Below are positions 50,330 to 59,093 of a DNA stretch of 64,000 nt, in pieces. The stretch comes from Citrifermentans bremense. GTDB lineage: Bacteria; Desulfobacterota; Desulfuromonadia; Geobacterales; Geobacteraceae. Numbering within the stretch: the stretch's first letter is position 1; every line of letters begins with the position of its first letter. The notes below the pieces were generated by a model. It made no database searches and was not told where the DNA came from. It saw nothing but the letters and a program-made list of their open reading frames with translations. The position numbers and the translations under genes are program-made. The stretch covers positions 4,150,954 through 4,214,953 of the forward strand of contig NZ_AP023213.1 of NCBI RefSeq assembly GCF_014218275.1, in the 5' to 3' direction.

Positions 50330-53300
50330 TCACTCCTCCCACTTGAACTCTGGCGCCGGTTCCTGCTGCGGCTGCTTTGCCGGGGCCGCTCCGCCGGACG
50401 CTGGCGCGCCGCGCACCGCGGCCTCCTTGATGGACTCGAGCAGGTGGTCCAGGGCGATCCGGTTCTGGGTCGGGGCGATGTTGACGTTCAGGTCCCGGAC
50501 CCCAAGGACGTTGGTGTTAAGGATCTGGAGCGCGTTGAAGGTGAGCTCACCCCGCTCCAGGGTCGCCTTGATCTCCGCCCTATCATAGGGGCGGTCTCGG
50601 CTCAGGAAGAAACCGGACAGCTTCTGCTTCGCCAGGCGCTGCAGGAACTGCTTGCTCACCAGCATCTTTTCTCTCCCCCCTTCGCGCGCCCAGAGATCCA
50701 CGAAACCGGTCAGCCGCTTTTGATCTCCCCCGATGCCATGCACGCTGACAACCCCGTCCAAGCGTCCGGAGATGTACCCTTCCAGGTTGGGCAGGCTCTT
50801 ACACAGGGCCCTCAGGCTGAGACCGTTCACCACAAGGTCGCCGCGGTAGGTCGCCTGATCGGTAAAGGCAAGATGGCCGGTCCCCAGCACGGTCCCGTCG
50901 TAAATTGTGGTGCGCAGGGAGGTGATCTCCGTGACCCCGTTTTGCGCACGCAACTGCGCCGTGAGCTTTCCGGTTTGGACCGAGCCGAAGCCGATCTTCT
51001 CCACGGTGACCAGCTCCCCCCCCGGCGGGGTCCCACTCAGTTGAGCCAGGACCCGACTGTAATTATCCCGGCTGAACTCCCGGGTGACCCGCGGGGCGCT
51101 ACTTCCCTTCCCCCCGATTTCCAAAGAGATGGGAATTCTGCCGTTAATGTCCGCCACCACGAACTTCTGGGCCGGCGCCTCGACCCTCCCTCCCCTAAAC
51201 GTCACCCCGCCGTTGAGAAGCTTGCGCCCTTCGCGCAGCTCGACCCTCCCTTCCGCCGCCACGCTCCCCTTCAGCGTCGCTTCCTGGATCAGCGGCGGTG
51301 CGAGGTTGATGAGGGACTCCACCAGATCGTTCAGCGAACTCTCCGGCAGGGCGAATAGCAGAGTACCGCGCCGCTTGTCCGAGAAAGCGTCCGCTACCTC
51401 CCCCCGCGCGGTAAGCCTGACGCCCCGCCCCGGCTCAGCGCTCGCTTCTGAAATGGTGAGGGTCCCGCCGGACAGACGCCCCTGGACCGAGGCGGCGGCA
51501 CCCGACACGAGGCTTTTACCCGTGGCGTTGACGAGGGCAAGGTCACGTCCCCTGGCGTCGAAGCGGCAGGAAAGCCCGCTCTTGCCGCCCGTGGTCCCTT
51601 CCAGCCGCAGGTCCACGTAACCGGCGCTGGGGCGGACGCCAGGCGCGCCGGAGGCAAGGAGCGCAAATTCCCTGGCGGCTGCGCCGGTGAGGCTGACGTT
51701 GAAGCTTGTAGCGGCTTCGGGAGAAAAGGGGCGGAATCCGGCCTGCCCCGTCACCTTCCCCCCCAGCAGTTGCCCGCGCAGCTCGGCCCGCCCCCCCTGC
51801 CTGGCGAAGGCGGCATGCAAGACGGGCGCGGCCATTGCCTGCTTGCGCCAGGATAGGGTGCGGGAGGCGAGATCGGCGCTTCCTTCCAGCCATTTCTCCT
51901 TGCCGTCGGCGACGAGGCTCCCCCTCACCCTCCCCGAGAGGCCGGAGAGCTGGAAATCCCCCTGTCCAAGCCCACCCCCCTCCAGGTCGAAGCGCAGCGG
52001 ACGTCGGGTGAGGTTGCCGGTAACCACTGCGGCCGGGATTTCTCCGCTCACGCTAGAAGCGGAGAAGCGGGTCCCTCCCCATGACGCTTGCATACCGTTC
52101 AGGTAGAGGTATCGCTCAGTCACCCGGTAGGCGAAACGTGCGTCGCCTCTCTTTCCCTGGAAGGAGAGCGCCGCGATCCGCACATCCCCATGTAGCTGCA
52201 ATTTGTCGCCCCGCTTCTTCAAGTTGGCCGTTGCCGTACCGGCCTTCACCCCCAGTGGTTCCTTCCCCTGCTTGGCCTTCAGGTTCGCGACCGTGAACCG
52301 GGCCGCCCCATTCAGCTCCTGCGCCCCCTTCCCCACAAGTTGCAGGCTCCCTGAACCGGTTCCGGAGAGCGCCTCGATGCCGTAGCGGGAGAGCAACGGG
52401 TTGAGCCGCTCCGGCTCCCTGGTCGCCAGCGCGAGATCGGCTCGCAGCGGCTCGGAATCCCCAGCATCGTAGAGTGCACGACCCGACACGGCAACACCCA
52501 TGATCCGGGCGGAAAACCCTTCGCTCTTCGCCCGAAGCGGCTTTAGCCCGGCCGAGAGAGTGAGCTCCACGGGAAGATCCAGCGCCTGGACCAGCGCCTT
52601 CGGGTCGGGAGTAGGGAGAGAAAGCTTGCCGCGCGCGGTAACAGTCGCGCCGCGCCTGGAAAGGGCGAGGTTTCCCGCCACACCCGCCGCAAAGACTTCG
52701 CGCTCCCGGGCGAGCGAGCCGTCCCGTAACTCCAGGTTTCCCACCACGCTCTCGACCCCGACCTTGCCGTTTCCCTCAAGGCGCAGAGATTCGCAGCGGA
52801 GCCTGCCGCCGAAATTGAGGTCGTGGCGCGACTCCTCGGGCAGCAGCACGTTTACCAGGGCAAGGTCCACTGCGTCCAGGGCAAGAAGCAGGTCGAACTG
52901 GCGATCCTTCTTCACGCCGGTGACGGTTCCGCCTGCCTGCAGCCGCGCCATCTTGTCTATGGTGAGTGTCGCTTCATTCAGGTGTGCGGTGTCCTCGGAC
53001 AGGTTGTAGACGCCGTTGAACTGCAAAAGACCGGCGATGGGGTAGTCGCCGCGGGCAGCAGGGATCAGTATCCTGCGGAAGGAGAAGCTCCCGGTGCTTT
53101 TCAGCTCGCCTTTTGCCAGGACCGCACTCGCCTGCAGTGCACCCTGGGCATCCTGAAAGGGTTCGGGATCCTTCAGCTTGAAAAGCTGCGCCAGGTTTTT
53201 CAGCGACAGGGCCGGTGCGGTTAGGGAAAGGTCGACAGCGGCGTCAGCACCCGGGCGGGCGGTCCCCTTCAGGAGATAGCGGTTGCGGGCGGCGTCCTCG

Positions 53301-53896
53301 AAGGCGAGTTCCACCTGCGCGCTGCGTGATCCGCCGCTCGCCAGGTTGAAGACCTGCAGATTGATCCCGTGCACCCCCTCCCCCTGCACGGTGATACTGC
53401 TGTTCTTCACCAGGAGCTTGCCGATCACCGTTTCCGGGGCGGCTCTTCCCGCGGCAGGCTTTTTGGCCGCCAAGTGTCGCTGTAGATTCTCGAAGTTCCA
53501 GGAGCCGTTTGCATCCTTTTCCAGGGCGAGCTTCCCCCCCTCCACGTCGATCAGCTTGAAGCGCTGCCCCCCACGCAAAAGCTCGATCCAGCGCGGGGCG
53601 AGCAGCACCCTGTCGGCCGCGAAGAGTTCCCCGGCTTTAAACCCCGCCGGGTTTTTCAGGCGCACCCCCTTGAGGATCAAGGTCCTGCCGGAAAGCTCTA
53701 TCTTATTGACGGAGAAATCCTGCTGCAGCCGGTCGGTGACCAGGCGGGAGAGCTGTGACGCGGGATAGGAGGTGGCGAGGTAGATCCGGAACGCGACGAG
53801 ACAAAGGAGCACCAGGCCGAGAGCCGATGCGGCCACGATAAAAACTATGGTCGCAGTTTTTTTCAGGTCCTTCTCTTTCTTCTCGGGCTCGCTCAT
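50330..53896 (-). CDS. AsmA-like envelope protein
   Basis: The 1188-residue protein has a short basic cytoplasmic tail, one membrane helix (about 15-37, VFIVAASALGLVLLCLVAF) and a long beta-rich periplasmic part. The AsmA-type start is seen in LVTDRLQQDFSVNKIELSGR and FNVENLQRHL-like NGSWNFENLQRHLA. The C-terminal quarter (about 880-1150) resembles the AsmA/YdbH end with TTIYDGTVLGTGHLAF. Such proteins form grooved tubes that carry phospholipids across the periplasm. It is co-oriented with the DUF1318 lipoprotein gene. Confidence 0.85.
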   Translation of the reverse strand: MSEPEKKEKDLKKTATIVFIVAASALGLVLLCLVAFRIYLATSYPASQLSRLVTDRLQQDFSVNKIELSGRTLILKGVRLKNPAGFKAGELFAADRVLLAPRWIELLRGGQRFKLIDVEGGKLALEKDANGSWNFENLQRHLAAKKPAAGRAAPETVIGKLLVKNSSITVQGEGVHGINLQVFNLASGGSRSAQVELAFEDAARNRYLLKGTARPGADAAVDLSLTAPALSLKNLAQLFKLKDPEPFQDAQGALQASAVLAKGELKSTGSFSFRRILIPAARGDYPIAGLLQFNGVYNLSEDTAHLNEATLTIDKMARLQAGGTVTGVKKDRQFDLLLALDAVDLALVNVLLPEESRHDLNFGGRLRCESLRLEGNGKVGVESVVGNLELRDGSLAREREVFAAGVAGNLALSRRGATVTARGKLSLPTPDPKALVQALDLPVELTLSAGLKPLRAKSEGFSARIMGVAVSGRALYDAGDSEPLRADLALATREPERLNPLLSRYGIEALSGTGSGSLQLVGKGAQELNGAARFTVANLKAKQGKEPLGVKAGTATANLKKRGDKLQLHGDVRIAALSFQGKRGDARFAYRVTERYLYLNGMQASWGGTRFSASSVSGEIPAAVVTGNLTRRPLRFDLEGGGLGQGDFQLSGLSGRVRGSLVADGKEKWLEGSADLASRTLSWRKQAMAAPVLHAAFARQGGRAELRGQLLGGKVTGQAGFRPFSPEAATSFNVSLTGAAAREFALLASGAPGVRPSAGYVDLRLEGTTGGKSGLSCRFDARGRDLALVNATGKSLVSGAAASVQGRLSGGTLTISEASAEPGRGVRLTARGEVADAFSDKRRGTLLFALPESSLNDLVESLINLAPPLIQEATLKGSVAAEGRVELREGRKLLNGGVTFRGGRVEAPAQKFVVADINGRIPISLEIGGKGSSAPRVTREFSRDNYSRVLAQLSGTPPGGELVTVEKIGFGSVQTGKLTAQLRAQNGVTEITSLRTTIYDGTVLGTGHLAFTDQATYRGDLVVNGLSLRALCKSLPNLEGYISGRLDGVVSVHGIGGDQKRLTGFVDLWAREGGREKMLVSKQFLQRLAKQKLSGFFLSRDRPYDRAEIKATLERGELTFNALQILNTNVLGVRDLNVNIAPTQNRIALDHLLESIKEAAVRGAPASGGAAPAKQPQQEPAPEFKWEE

Positions 53897-54001
53897 GGTT
53901 CAGGTTCCTTTGCAGCGAGAACTTTACCCTGAATGGCCGTTTTGACAAGAGAAAACGGAACGCGCAAGGTGAAGCGGAGTGACCTTTTCCAGCGGAGGAT
54001 C

Positions 54002-54035
54002 AAAAAAGGGGGCACCCGGTCTCCCGGATGCCCCC
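54002..54035 (-). terminator. Terminator of the GAPDH gene
   Basis: GGGGGCA (54008-54014) pairs with TGCCCCC (54029-54035), with further CCGG pairing inside. On the minus strand a run of six T residues follows. It lies 27 bases past the GAPDH stop. Confidence 0.88.
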
Positions 54036-54062
54036 TCGGCGTTTCTAGTTGAATCTAGCCTG

Positions 54063-55505
54063 TTAAGCCGGCAGCACCGGGAGTTCCAGACCTGCCATCT
54101 TCTGCACCATGCGCACTACCTGGCAGCTGTAGCCGAACTCGTTGTCGTACCAGACGTAAAGTACGCAGCGGTTGCCCTGGACGATGGTGGCGAGAGAGTC
54201 GACCACGCCGGCGTGGCGCGAACCGACCATGTCGCTGGAGACGACGTCCGGGGAGTTGGTGTAGTCGATCTGGTTCTGCAGCGGCGAGTCAAGCGACATA
54301 GCCCGCAGGTAACCGTTCAGGGTCGCGACGTCGGTCTCCGACTTGAGCTGCAGGTTCAGGATCGCCAGCGAGACGTTCGGGGTCGGGACGCGGATGGCGT
54401 TGCCGGTGAGCTTCCCGGTCAGCTCCGGAAGCACCTTGGCGACGGCCTTGGCAGCGCCGGTCTCGGTGATGACCATGTTCAAAGGGGCGCTCCGCCCGCG
54501 GCGGTCCGCCTTGTGGTAGTTGTCGATAAGGTTCTGGTCGTTGGTGTAGGAGTGGCAGGTTTCCACGTGGCCGCTCACGATCCCGAAGTTGTCGCTCACC
54601 GCCTTGAGCACCGGCACGATGGCGTTGGTGGTGCAGCTCGCCGCGGAGAAGATGCTCTCGGTGGAGGTGATCAGCTCGTTGTTGACGCCGAAGACCACGT
54701 TGGGGATGTCCCCTTTGCCCGGGGCGGTGAGGACGACCTGGGAGACCCCCGGCGCCTTAAGGTGACGCCCGAGCCCTTCGCGGTCGCGCCACTTGCCGGT
54801 GTTGTCGATGACGATGGCGTTATGGATGCCGTACTGCGCGTAGTCCACGTTCTCCGGCGCATCGGCGTAGATGATGCGGATCATGTTGCCGTTGGCGATG
54901 ATCGCGTTTTCTTCCTCGTCGATGGTGATGATCCCGTTGAAGGGGCCATGCACCGAATCGCGGCGCAAGAGGCTCGCCCTTTTCACCAGGTCGTCGGGGC
55001 CGCCCTTGCGGACCACCGCCGCGCGGAGCCTGAGCTTCTCGCCGGAGCCGGACTTCTCGACCAGGATCCGGGCCACCAGGCGCCCGATGCGGCCGAAGCC
55101 GTAGAGCACGATGTCCTGCGGCTCGTCCAAAAGCGGGGTGCGGCCGGTGTTGACGGAGGCAAGCTCGCGGCTCACAAAATCGGCGACGGAAATCCCCTGC
55201 TGCGACTGGTAGCGGACCGCCAGCCTCCCCAGGTCGATGCGGGCCGGAGCGAGGTCCATCTTGCCGATGGCTTCGAGAATGGGGTAAGTCTCCTGCACGG
55301 TCAGTTCGCCGTCGAGGATCAGGCGGGCGAACCGGTGTGCCTTGAGGATGTCGATGGTCGGGGTGTTGACCAGCGACTTGCCGTACACGGTGGTCACGAT
55401 GTTGTGGTCACGGTACAAGCGACCGATGATGGGGAGCATCTGCTCTGCAAGCTCCTCGTGCCCCTGCCACTCCTTCAAATACGCTTCCTGTTTCTTCATG
55501 ATCAT
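54063..55505 (-). CDS. gap: Glyceraldehyde-3-phosphate dehydrogenase, long form
   Basis: The start is set at ATG 55505 with AAGGGA upstream; ATG 55499 is also possible. The 480 residues exceed the usual 335 because an N-terminal helical region of about 130 residues precedes the NAD domain (LYGFGRIGRLVARIL, 134-148). The catalytic site FSAASCTTNAIVPVL with Cys291 and the sugar-phosphate residues in HSYTNDQ and RRGRSAPLNMV are intact, as is WYDNEFGYSCQVVRM. Long GAPDHs of this type occur in several proteobacteria alongside the short form; whether this one is glycolytic or gluconeogenic is not clear. Confidence 0.92.
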   Translation of the reverse strand: MIMKKQEAYLKEWQGHEELAEQMLPIIGRLYRDHNIVTTVYGKSLVNTPTIDILKAHRFARLILDGELTVQETYPILEAIGKMDLAPARIDLGRLAVRYQSQQGISVADFVSRELASVNTGRTPLLDEPQDIVLYGFGRIGRLVARILVEKSGSGEKLRLRAAVVRKGGPDDLVKRASLLRRDSVHGPFNGIITIDEEENAIIANGNMIRIIYADAPENVDYAQYGIHNAIVIDNTGKWRDREGLGRHLKAPGVSQVVLTAPGKGDIPNVVFGVNNELITSTESIFSAASCTTNAIVPVLKAVSDNFGIVSGHVETCHSYTNDQNLIDNYHKADRRGRSAPLNMVITETGAAKAVAKVLPELTGKLTGNAIRVPTPNVSLAILNLQLKSETDVATLNGYLRAMSLDSPLQNQIDYTNSPDVVSSDMVGSRHAGVVDSLATIVQGNRCVLYVWYDNEFGYSCQVVRMVQKMAGLELPVLPA

Positions 55506-55938
55506 AGATTCGTTCCCTTCTGGAAAATAACGCCGGTCCTTTGGAGATAAAGTACGGCGCAAAATTTTGTGTCTCAGGGAAAAAGGTGGCAGTATCTGGT
55601 TTTCCCGGTGAGCCTGTGTAGCCTCGGCAAATTATTATTCAGCAGCAGGAAAAAAATGCAGCTGATCCAGCGCAAACCCCTGCATGCTACTGCATTTGCG
55701 TCCTGTAAACAATTGTTACTTCGAGGTAGAAGTTAAATAGTGTTTTTATTAATTATTATTGGTACATAAATTTACTTGCTTTTGAAAGGGGACGCAGCCG
55801 TCAGCGCCAAAGTTTTGCACCGGCGCCCGCTGTCGTGCTATGCTGCGCAGTTGCCGGCTTGCCTGAATCTTTTTTAGCCGCCCCCGGCCCCCAAGCCCAT
55901 GCTCCGGGACAAGACCACGACTCCCATGAAGGACCGCA
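55506..55938. other. AT-rich intergenic region between GAPDH and DUF486 genes
   Basis: The two genes diverge across about 430 bases that are much richer in A+T than the surroundings (for example around 55735-55780). TGTAAACAATTGTTAC (55706-55721) is a near-palindrome and a possible regulator site for either gene. No gene on either strand has a ribosome site plus plausible sequence. Confidence 0.5.
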
Positions 55939-56268
55939 ATGAGAACCATAATTCTGCTCGTATTGTCGAACGTGTTCATGACCTTCGCCTGGTACGCCCA
56001 CCTGAAGGACCTGCGCAGCGCGCCGGTATATGTGGCGATCCTGGCCAGCTGGGGCATCGCCCTTTTCGAGTACATGCTGCAGGTCCCAGCCAACCGCGCA
56101 GGCTACGGCACTTTTAACCTGGGACAATTAAAAATAATGCAGGAAGTAATCACCCTTTCCGTCTTCGTCCCCTTTGCCGTCTTTTACATGGGGCAGCCGC
56201 TCAAGCTCGACTACCTCTGGGCAGGTTGCTGCATGGCGGGAGCGGTATTCTTCATCTTCCGGGGGTGA
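55939..56268 (+). CDS. DUF486 (DMT-like) small membrane protein
   Basis: The 109 residues have four hydrophobic helices and match the DUF486 family: MRTIILLVLSNVFMTFAWYA at the start and YGTFNLGQLKIMQEVITLSV in the centre are characteristic. AAGGA precedes the ATG. The family resembles half of a drug/metabolite transporter and may act as a dimer. Substrate unknown. Confidence 0.9.
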   Translation: MRTIILLVLSNVFMTFAWYAHLKDLRSAPVYVAILASWGIALFEYMLQVPANRAGYGTFNLGQLKIMQEVITLSVFVPFAVFYMGQPLKLDYLWAGCCMAGAVFFIFRG

Positions 56269-56345
56269 TGGGAAGATATCAGGTAAATGCCATAAGCCGG
56301 CTGGGGCTTATCGCGAATAGATCCAACATAATCGGGAGGATGACA

Positions 56346-56651
56346 ATGATCTGTGTGGTAGCTTCGATAACGGTGAAGGAGGGGAAGCGCGAAGAGTTCC
56401 TGGAGATCTTCAACGCGAACGTCCCCAAGGTCCGGGACGAGCAAGGGTGCGTCGAATATTTCCCGGCGGTCGACGTCGAGTCGGGAATCGGGGTGCAGAA
56501 GCTCGACCAGCAGGTCGTGACGGTGATGGAGAAGTGGCAGAATCTCGAGGCGCTCAACCGGCACCTGGAGTCGGCCCACATGCTGGAATACCGCGAAAGG
56601 GTGAAGGATCTGGTGGAAGGGGTGTCGCTCAAGGTGCTGCAGCAGGCCTGA
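56346..56651 (+). CDS. Putative quinol monooxygenase (ABM domain)
   Basis: The start ATG 56346 has GGGAGG six bases before it; the in-frame ATG at 56340 overlaps that site. The 101 residues start MICVVASITVKEGKREEFLE and have the antibiotic-biosynthesis-monooxygenase fold pattern with CVEYFPAVDVES and EKWQNLEALNRHLESAHM. YgiN-type enzymes of this family oxidise quinols without a cofactor; the substrate is not known here. Confidence 0.85.
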   Translation: MICVVASITVKEGKREEFLEIFNANVPKVRDEQGCVEYFPAVDVESGIGVQKLDQQVVTVMEKWQNLEALNRHLESAHMLEYRERVKDLVEGVSLKVLQQA

Positions 56652-56674
56652 CGGCGCCCGGCGGAGGGGCGGGG

Positions 56675-57145
56675 ATGAAGGGGACAAGTTACAAGGGGCT
56701 GCGGTTAGTCTCGGTGATGGAAGGGATGAAAGGGATCATCGTGCTCGCGGCCGGATGCGGCGTGCTCACGCTGATCCACAAGGACCTGCACCAGATGGCC
56801 GTGCAGCTGGTCGAGGTCCTGCACATGAACCCGGCAAGGCACTACCCCTCAATCTTCATCGACACTGCGAACCGCATCACCGAACCGCAGCTTTGGCTTC
56901 TCGCCCTGTCGGCGCTTGCCTATTCGGCGGTGCGCCTGGCGGAAGCGTACGGGCTGTGGAAAGAGCAGCCATGGGCGGAGTGGCTGGGCTTTCTGTCGGG
57001 AGGCATCTATCTTCCTATCGAACTCTTCGAGATCTGGCGCAAGCCTGTCTGGCCCCGCATCGCTCTCTTTATCGTCAACGTGGCCGTCGTCGGCTACCTC
57101 GCCGCGACGCTCAAGCGCCGCAGGCGGCGCCTCTATCCAAGGTAG
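56675..57145 (+). CDS. DUF2127 membrane protein
   Basis: The start ATG 56675 follows GGAGGGG, giving 156 residues with about four hydrophobic helices. LRLVSVMEGMKGIIVLAAGC and WAEWLGFLSGGIYLPIELFE are typical of DUF2127. It ends in a basic tail (KRRRRRLYPR). It overlaps the convergent TIM-barrel gene by 13 bases. Function unknown. Confidence 0.87.
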   Translation: MKGTSYKGLRLVSVMEGMKGIIVLAAGCGVLTLIHKDLHQMAVQLVEVLHMNPARHYPSIFIDTANRITEPQLWLLALSALAYSAVRLAEAYGLWKEQPWAEWLGFLSGGIYLPIELFEIWRKPVWPRIALFIVNVAVVGYLAATLKRRRRRLYPR

Positions 57146-57903
57146 GGCTTGAGCGCCTCAAGCGACCTCTCCAAGTCTCTCCTGCTGTGCGCCTCGATGG
57201 TGTAGGCAGCGTTGGGGGCGTAGCGCTCCATCAGGTCGAAGAACTGCACGAAGTCGACCTCCCCCTCTCCCGGAGGGGCATGGTCGTCGCGGGTGCCGCC
57301 GTTGTCGTGGATGTGCACCTCGGCGATCCTCCCCCCGAGCGCGTCGAACCACTCCGCCATCCCCACCTTTTTGAACAGGTTCCAGTGTCCCACATCGAAG
57401 CAGTGCCCAAGACGCGGGTGCTCCACCGCCTCGAAGAGAGCCTTCAGGGTCGACGGCTCCTCCTCGAAGATGTTCTCTACGGCGATGACCGTGCCGATTT
57501 CCTCCGCCCGCACCAGCACCTCCCGCCAGACGGCGACGCTCAGCTCGAGCCACTGCGCTGACGCTTCCCCGTAGCGCCAGCGGTCGAACCCGGGGTGGAA
57601 CACCATCACCTCCGGGCGCAGAGTCTGCGCTGCGTCGAGCACCTGCTGGAAACGGCGCACCGTGGCGGCCCTCAGCATTTTCTCGAAGGACCCCGGGTTC
57701 AGGTCCATGAACGGCGCATGGATGGTGCAACTAAGCCCTGCATCTCTCAGCGTCTGCGCCGTGGTGGCAAGCGGAGCCGGCGCCAGGGCATCCAGGGCGT
57801 CGGCGGAAAAGAAGATCTCCGGGTTGAGTCTACGCTCCAGGATGAAGGGAAGATGCTGCTCGATCTGCAGATAGGGGACGTGGACGAAAACGCGCTTAGC
57901 CAT
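57133..57903 (-). CDS. Sugar phosphate isomerase/epimerase (AP endonuclease 2-like TIM barrel)
   Basis: The 256 residues form a xylose-isomerase-like TIM barrel: LSCTIHAPFMDLNPGS, MVFHPGF, VIAVENIFEEEPSTL, LGHCFDVGHWNLF and AEVHIHDNGGTRDDH carry the expected His, Glu and Asp metal ligands. The reaction cannot be predicted from this. It overlaps the potassium channel gene by eight bases and is probably its operon partner. Confidence 0.88.
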   Translation of the reverse strand: MAKRVFVHVPYLQIEQHLPFILERRLNPEIFFSADALDALAPAPLATTAQTLRDAGLSCTIHAPFMDLNPGSFEKMLRAATVRRFQQVLDAAQTLRPEVMVFHPGFDRWRYGEASAQWLELSVAVWREVLVRAEEIGTVIAVENIFEEEPSTLKALFEAVEHPRLGHCFDVGHWNLFKKVGMAEWFDALGGRIAEVHIHDNGGTRDDHAPPGEGEVDFVQFFDLMERYAPNAAYTIEAHSRRDLERSLEALKPYLG

Positions 57904-58948
57904 TAGTTTTCCTGTGTTTTTTGATCAGCTCCTCGGCGCAGGAGTCGCACCCCACCAGCTGTTCAAGTTTCTGGATCGCCCCGGGCTCGCCCAAAACGAT
58001 CAGCGTGTCGTGCGCCTCCAGCTTCGTGTGGGACTCCGGGTTGAACACCATCTTGCCGTTTTGCTTTTTCACGCCGACGATGATGACCCCGGTCTCCTTC
58101 CTGAACCCCGAACTCGCCAGTGTCTCTCCGATGAAGCCGCAGCGATGGGGGATCATGATCTCCTCCATCTGCAGCTCCATGTGCTCGTGCCCGGTGGCGA
58201 TCTCGATGAAGTCGACCACGGTTGGCCGCAGTATGGCCTGGGCCATGCGGGAGCCGCCGATGAGGTAGGGAGAGACGACCTTGTTCGCGCCGGCCCGCTT
58301 CAGCTTTATTTCCGACCCCTCTTCGCCGGCGCGCGCCAGAATGAAGAGGTCCGGGTTCAAGCCGCGGGCGGTGAGGGTTATGTAGACGTTCTCAGTGTCC
58401 GAGGTGACCACGGAAATCAGCCCCCTCGCCTTCTTGATCCCCGCCTTCAGGAGTACGTCGTCGATGGTGGCGTCGCCGCGCAGCACCAGGTACCCCGGCC
58501 CGTCCTGCTCCATGAGATCCACCATGGCCGCATCCTTTTCCACCACCACGAACGGCAGCGGCTTCGCCGAAAACTCCTTGCAGATCAGTGACCCGATCCG
58601 TCCGAACCCGCAGATGATGTAGTGACCTTCCAGCGCAGCAATCGCCTTTTCCACCTTCTTCCTCCCCATGATCCGCTGAAACTGCCCCTCGAACATGATC
58701 TGGGCCAGGCTGCCCACGATGTAACCTATGACGCCGACGCCGAAGAAGATCAGCAGCATGGTGAAGATCTTCCCGGCCGGGCTCAGGTTGTGAACCTCTC
58801 TGAAGCCGACGGTGCCCAGGGTGATCACCGTCATGTAAAGGGCGTCGAGTGCGTCCCACCCCTCGATGGCGATATAGCCGAAGGTGCCGAACGACAGCAG
58901 GAGCAACAATACTCCCAACGAGATTTTCAGGTGCCGGACCGGATCCAT
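57896..58948 (-). CDS. Potassium channel family protein with TrkA-N and TrkA-C domains
   Basis: The start is ATG 58948 behind GAGGGAG (a TTG at 58954 is possible). The 350 residues have two membrane helices around a pore loop, a RCK/TrkA-N domain (IICGFGRIGSLICKEFSAKP, near 111) that binds nucleotide, and a TrkA-C domain to about 335, then CDSCAEELIKKH at the end. The layout is that of MthK-like channels. The selectivity filter reads TVGFRE (residues 46-51) instead of TVGYGD, so ion selectivity is uncertain. Confidence 0.9.
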   Translation of the reverse strand: MDPVRHLKISLGVLLLLLSFGTFGYIAIEGWDALDALYMTVITLGTVGFREVHNLSPAGKIFTMLLIFFGVGVIGYIVGSLAQIMFEGQFQRIMGRKKVEKAIAALEGHYIICGFGRIGSLICKEFSAKPLPFVVVEKDAAMVDLMEQDGPGYLVLRGDATIDDVLLKAGIKKARGLISVVTSDTENVYITLTARGLNPDLFILARAGEEGSEIKLKRAGANKVVSPYLIGGSRMAQAILRPTVVDFIEIATGHEHMELQMEEIMIPHRCGFIGETLASSGFRKETGVIIVGVKKQNGKMVFNPESHTKLEAHDTLIVLGEPGAIQKLEQLVGCDSCAEELIKKHRKTNG

Positions 58949-59040
58949 AGGCAATACTCCCTCAGGGGGGCAAGATACCGTTGCCGTCTTGATATTTCAA
59001 GTGTTTTCACGTGAAAGTCTATAAATACAAAGGGAAGTTC

Positions 59041-59068
59041 TTGACAATCTTTGGATACTGTATACAAT
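59041..59068 (+). promoter_or_regulatory. Sigma-70 promoter with overlapping GntR-type operator
   Basis: TTGACA (59041-59046) and TACAAT (59063-59068) are 16 bases apart. TGTATACA (59059-59066), a perfect palindrome of the GT-N-AC type bound by FadR-class regulators, overlaps the -10 box. It lies 28 bases before the gntR start, consistent with self-repression. Confidence 0.72.
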
Positions 59069-59093
59069 ACGGCCGATCATTTAGGGGGTCCGT

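Noticed and set aside
53979-55550. 523-codon open frame on the plus strand opposite GAPDH
   Set aside because: It lies fully antisense to an intact GAPDH gene, has low-complexity Val/Asp/His/Arg composition and no recognisable domain. GC-rich coding DNA gives such frames often.
55749-56093. Minus-strand frame of 114 codons upstream of GAPDH
   Set aside because: It overlaps the DUF486 start on the other strand, has no ribosome site and no recognisable sequence.
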